Shown: positions 6,647-8,400 of the stretch, piece after piece | Position numbering within the stretch: the stretch's first letter is position 1 | Layout of the letters: each line of letters starts with the position of its first letter | From: CAYZXL01 sp964482435 | GTDB lineage: Bacteria > Auribacterota > JABMQX01 | Length of the DNA: 8,400 nt | Reading direction: 5' to 3' | Assembly (NCBI GenBank): GCA_964482435.1 | Contig: CAYZXL010000115.1 | Coordinates: 1-8,400, forward strand | Notes under the pieces: generated by a model | The model's database searches: none | The model's input: the letters and a program-made list of their open reading frames with translations, nothing else | What the model was told of the DNA's origin: nothing | Program-made: the position numbers and the translations under genes

Positions 6647-8400
6647 ATGGATGCTCCTCGCGAAATCGTTGAGCTGGTCGAGCGGTTCGCCCGGCAACTT
6701 GACGCCTATCGCTCCGGCCAATACAAGGAGGCCCAGCTCCGCAGCGAGTTCATTGACCCATTCTTCGAGGCGCTCGGCTGGGATGTCCACAACAAGCAGG
6801 GCTACGCCGAAGCGTACAAGGACGTTATCCACGAGGACGCGATAAAAGTCGGCGGCGCCACCAAAGCTCCGGATTACTGCTTTCGAATAGGGGGCGCACG
6901 CAAGTTCTTTGTCGAAGCCAAGAAGCCCTCCATTGACATTAAGGAAGCTGTCCATCCCGCGTATCAGCTCCGCCGCTATGCGTGGTCTGCAAAGCTTCCG
7001 CTGAGCATCCTGACGGACTTCGAAGAGTTTGCTGCATACGACTGTACGGTCAAGCCCGCCGACACGGACAAAGCCTCGACGGCACGCGTCCTCTACCTTA
7101 CCTATAACGAGTACTCGCGACGGTGGGACGACATCGCGTCCATCTTCTCCCGCGACGCCGTCCTGAAAGGGTCGTTCGACAAATACGCCGAGTCGGCGAA
7201 GCGGAAGAAGGGCACGGCGGAGGTTGATTCCGCATTTCTGAAAGAAATCGAGTCCTGGCGCGAAAGCCTCGCGCGACACATCGCCCTCCGAAATCCCGAC
7301 CTCAGCCAGCGGGAGCTTAACTTTGCCATCCAGCGGACGATTGACCGTATCATTTTCCTGCGCATCTGCGAGGACCGGGGCATCGAGCACTACGGGCAGC
7401 TCATGGCGCTTTTGAACGGGACGGAGGTTTACGCCCGGCTGTGCCAGGTGTTGTACCGCGCCGACGAGCGATACAACTCGGGCTTGTTCTATTTTCAGAA
7501 GGAAAAAGATCGCGCCGACGCCCCCGACGAGCTAACTCCGCGCCTGGCGATTGACGACAAGCCCTTGAAGGACATCATCAGACGCCTGTACTACCCCGAA
7601 AGCCCCTACGAGTTTTCAGTCCTTCCCGCTGACATCCTCGGACAGGTGTATGAGCAGTTCTTAGGCAAGGTCATCCGCCTCACCGCGGGCCACCGCGCTG
7701 TCGTCGAGGACAAGCCGGAGGTCAAGAAAGCCGGCGGCATCTATTACACCCCGACGTACATTGTGGACTACATCGTCAGGAATACCGTTGGGAAGCTCCT
7801 TGAGGGATCAGTGGCCAGGGATCAGGGGGCAGGGGTCAGGGATCGGGGATCAGAGAAGGGAGGGAAGCCAGATGGCGATTCAGACGTATCGGGACCTGGA
7901 GGTGTGGCAGAAGAGCATGGAGCTGGTAGTGGAGATATATCGGCTGGCGAAGCTCTTTCCGCCGGAGGAGCAGTTCGGGTTGACCAGCCAAATCCGACGG
8001 GCGGCGGTCTCGATTCCCGCGAACATAGCGGAGGGCCACGGCCGGCTCCACCGCCCGGACTATCTTCGGTTTCTCTCCATAGCGAGGGGATCCCTGACGG
8101 AACTGGAGACTCACTTGCAGATTGCGGTCAAGCTGGAGTACCTGGACCGGGAGAAGGCCAAACAGGTTTGGATTCTGCTTCAAGACGTGGGGCGTCTGCT
8201 CAACGGACTAATTCGGTCCCTCGACATCAAGAAGCGCGCCGCCAGATTCAGGAAGCGACTGGGGGGGCAGGCTCTCAATCACAACGACTGACCCCTGACC
8301 CCCGGTCCCCAACCCCCGACCCCCGACACCCGACCCCCAAGGAAGTAGCGAACCTGCGCATTCTCGACCCCGCATGCGGCTCCGGCTCCTTCCTCATCGG
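6647..8400 (+). CDS. Type IIG restriction-modification enzyme (Eco57I-like), 5' part, with internal insertion
   Basis: The frame is open from the ATG at 6647 to the window end (584 codons) and the gene continues beyond. By family knowledge, one polypeptide carries endonuclease and adenine-N6 methyltransferase. Residues 31-92 hold the nuclease: RSEFIDPFFEALGWDV, then the PD-(D/E)XK core with P75-D76 and E90-A91-K92. A helical region follows (FLRICEDRG, 237-245), then the conserved GGIYYTPTYIVDYIV at 363-377 that precedes the methyltransferase. SAM-binding motif I, DPACGSGSF, is at 574-582, two residues before the window edge. Between G387 and T563 lie 175 extra residues rich in Gly, Ala, Ser and Pro that match no part of the family; they are the other-frame reading of an inserted element. 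Relatives, as I recall them, run almost directly from LLEG to TPKEV at this point. The product is thus a long-loop variant or a disrupted enzyme. AGGAGG at 6630-6635 supports the start. Confidence 0.85.
   Translation, partial: MDAPREIVELVERFARQLDAYRSGQYKEAQLRSEFIDPFFEALGWDVHNKQGYAEAYKDVIHEDAIKVGGATKAPDYCFRIGGARKFFVEAKKPSIDIKEAVHPAYQLRRYAWSAKLPLSILTDFEEFAAYDCTVKPADTDKASTARVLYLTYNEYSRRWDDIASIFSRDAVLKGSFDKYAESAKRKKGTAEVDSAFLKEIESWRESLARHIALRNPDLSQRELNFAIQRTIDRIIFLRICEDRGIEHYGQLMALLNGTEVYARLCQVLYRADERYNSGLFYFQKEKDRADAPDELTPRLAIDDKPLKDIIRRLYYPESPYEFSVLPADILGQVYEQFLGKVIRLTAGHRAVVEDKPEVKKAGGIYYTPTYIVDYIVRNTVGKLLEGSVARDQGAGVRDRGSEKGGKPDGDSDVSGPGGVAEEHGAGSGDISAGEALSAGGAVRVDQPNPTGGGLDSREHSGGPRPAPPPGLSSVSLHSEGIPDGTGDSLADCGQAGVPGPGEGQTGLDSASRRGASAQRTNSVPRHQEARRQIQEATGGAGSQSQRLTPDPRSPTPDPRHPTPKEVANLRILDPACGSGSFLI
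7804..7853 (+). repeat. G-rich left arm of the IVS-like element
   Basis: The arm contains several loose copies of a GGGRTCRG unit (GGGATCAG, GGGGTCAG, GGGATCGG). Read as RNA it can pair, with G-U pairs and bulges, to the C-rich arm at 8289-8338. It is translated in the RM frame as part of the extra loop. Confidence 0.65.
7872..8291 (+). CDS. Four-helix-bundle protein of the 23S rRNA intervening-sequence (IVP/S23) family
   Basis: This 139-residue protein has the family hallmarks: YRDLEVWQKSMELVVEIYRL near the N-terminus (7-26), the FGLTSQIRRAAVSIPANIAEG core (about 35-55), then LRFLSIARGSLTELETHL (65-82) and a last amphipathic helix. Usual length is about 115-130, so this copy has a slightly long basic tail (KKRAARFRKR, 119-128). 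By family knowledge, such proteins are encoded inside 23S rRNA intervening sequences and are related to the Avd accessory protein of diversity-generating retroelements; their biochemical role is poorly defined and may involve nucleic-acid binding. ATG at 7872 is chosen because GGAGGG (7859-7864) lies 7 bases upstream. The frame extends upstream to a TTG at 7761, but that part is RM coding sequence. The gene lies wholly within the RM gene, on the same strand and in a different frame, and its stop TGA opens the C-rich arm. Confidence 0.9.
   Translation: MAIQTYRDLEVWQKSMELVVEIYRLAKLFPPEEQFGLTSQIRRAAVSIPANIAEGHGRLHRPDYLRFLSIARGSLTELETHLQIAVKLEYLDREKAKQVWILLQDVGRLLNGLIRSLDIKKRAARFRKRLGGQALNHND
8289..8338 (+). 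repeat. C-rich right arm of the IVS-like element
   Basis: The arm is made of TGACCCC/CGACCCC units. Its reverse complement resembles the left arm unit by unit, allowing small shifts. RM family sequence resumes at ACC-CCC-AAG (8333-8341), so the last units may overlap host codons. Confidence 0.65.

Larger units (their letters stand above)
7804..8338 (+). mobile_element. IVS-like element inserted in frame in the RM gene
   Basis: The element comprises a G-rich left arm, a four-helix-bundle gene and a C-rich right arm that is roughly the inverse of the left. Its boundaries are inferred from where the RM protein leaves and regains family sequence (residues 387 and 563), with an uncertainty of a few bases. 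The net addition is about 525 bp, a multiple of three. The layout, a long imperfect stem enclosing a gene of this family, is the known layout of intervening sequences in bacterial 23S rRNA genes. No target-site duplication is evident. No transposase is encoded, so how it moved is unknown. Confidence 0.7.

Noticed and set aside
6542..7390. A 282-codon open frame on the minus strand across the RM gene start
   Set aside because: It is the antisense shadow of a conserved nuclease-methyltransferase reading frame, with no ribosome site or domain.
7872..8291. Diversity-generating retroelement, because the four-helix protein resembles Avd
   Set aside because: No reverse transcriptase, template repeat or variable repeat with adenine-biased changes is visible. 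The arms and layout fit an IVS-type element instead.
7800..8340. Frameshifted or stop-disrupted RM pseudogene
   Set aside because: The RM frame has no stop or frameshift through the insertion, and motif I follows in the same frame. Loss of activity is possible but not shown by the sequence.

Overview
The window is GC-rich bacterial DNA from a chromosome with much accessory content. All supported genes lie on the + strand, but they do not form one operon: each has its own start signals and usually its own promoter. I cannot name the organism. A nucleotide-sugar gene, a RAYT transposase, a LamG/NodB/propeller giant protein, a type IIG restriction-modification gene and a four-helix-bundle element together suggest an uncultured environmental Gram-negative bacterium. 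That is inference, not a taxonomic call.

Layout. Positions 1-198 are a promoter region. Positions 199-1788 encode a fusion of a Gfo/Idh/MocA sugar-nucleotide dehydrogenase with a left-handed beta-helix N-acetyltransferase (WbpB plus WbpD type), for a diacetamido-uronate surface sugar; a hairpin with a T-run follows. Positions 1887-2558 encode a REP-associated tyrosine transposase (RAYT) whose central linker is built from three consecutive DNA palindromes. Positions 2559-2816 have no gene but hold REP-like hairpins. A near-consensus extended -10 sigma-70 promoter (2817-2845) then drives a structured leader containing a very strong intrinsic terminator-type hairpin, ahead of a 1144-residue gene (3093-6527). 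That protein has a phage-tail-like N-terminus, a LamG domain, a NodB deacetylase domain, a seven-bladed propeller and a second LamG-like domain, with no signal peptide.

Positions 6647-8400 hold the 5' part of a type IIG (Eco57I-like) restriction-modification gene that runs off the window. It has a PD-(D/E)XK nuclease at the N-terminus and methyltransferase motif I at the very end of the window. Between the conserved YYTP segment and motif I sits an insertion of about 525 bp with G-rich and C-rich inverted ends. The insertion carries its own gene (7872-8291) for a four-helix-bundle protein of the 23S rRNA intervening-sequence family. The host reading frame stays open all the way through the insertion, so the sequence is coding in two frames. 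This is the most unusual feature of the window: an rRNA-IVS-like element lodged in frame inside a protein gene.

The genes do not obviously work together. The sugar gene serves surface polysaccharide. The RAYT and the IVS-like element are mobile or domesticated elements. The giant protein looks like a phage-tail-derived carbohydrate-binding protein. The RM gene is defence.
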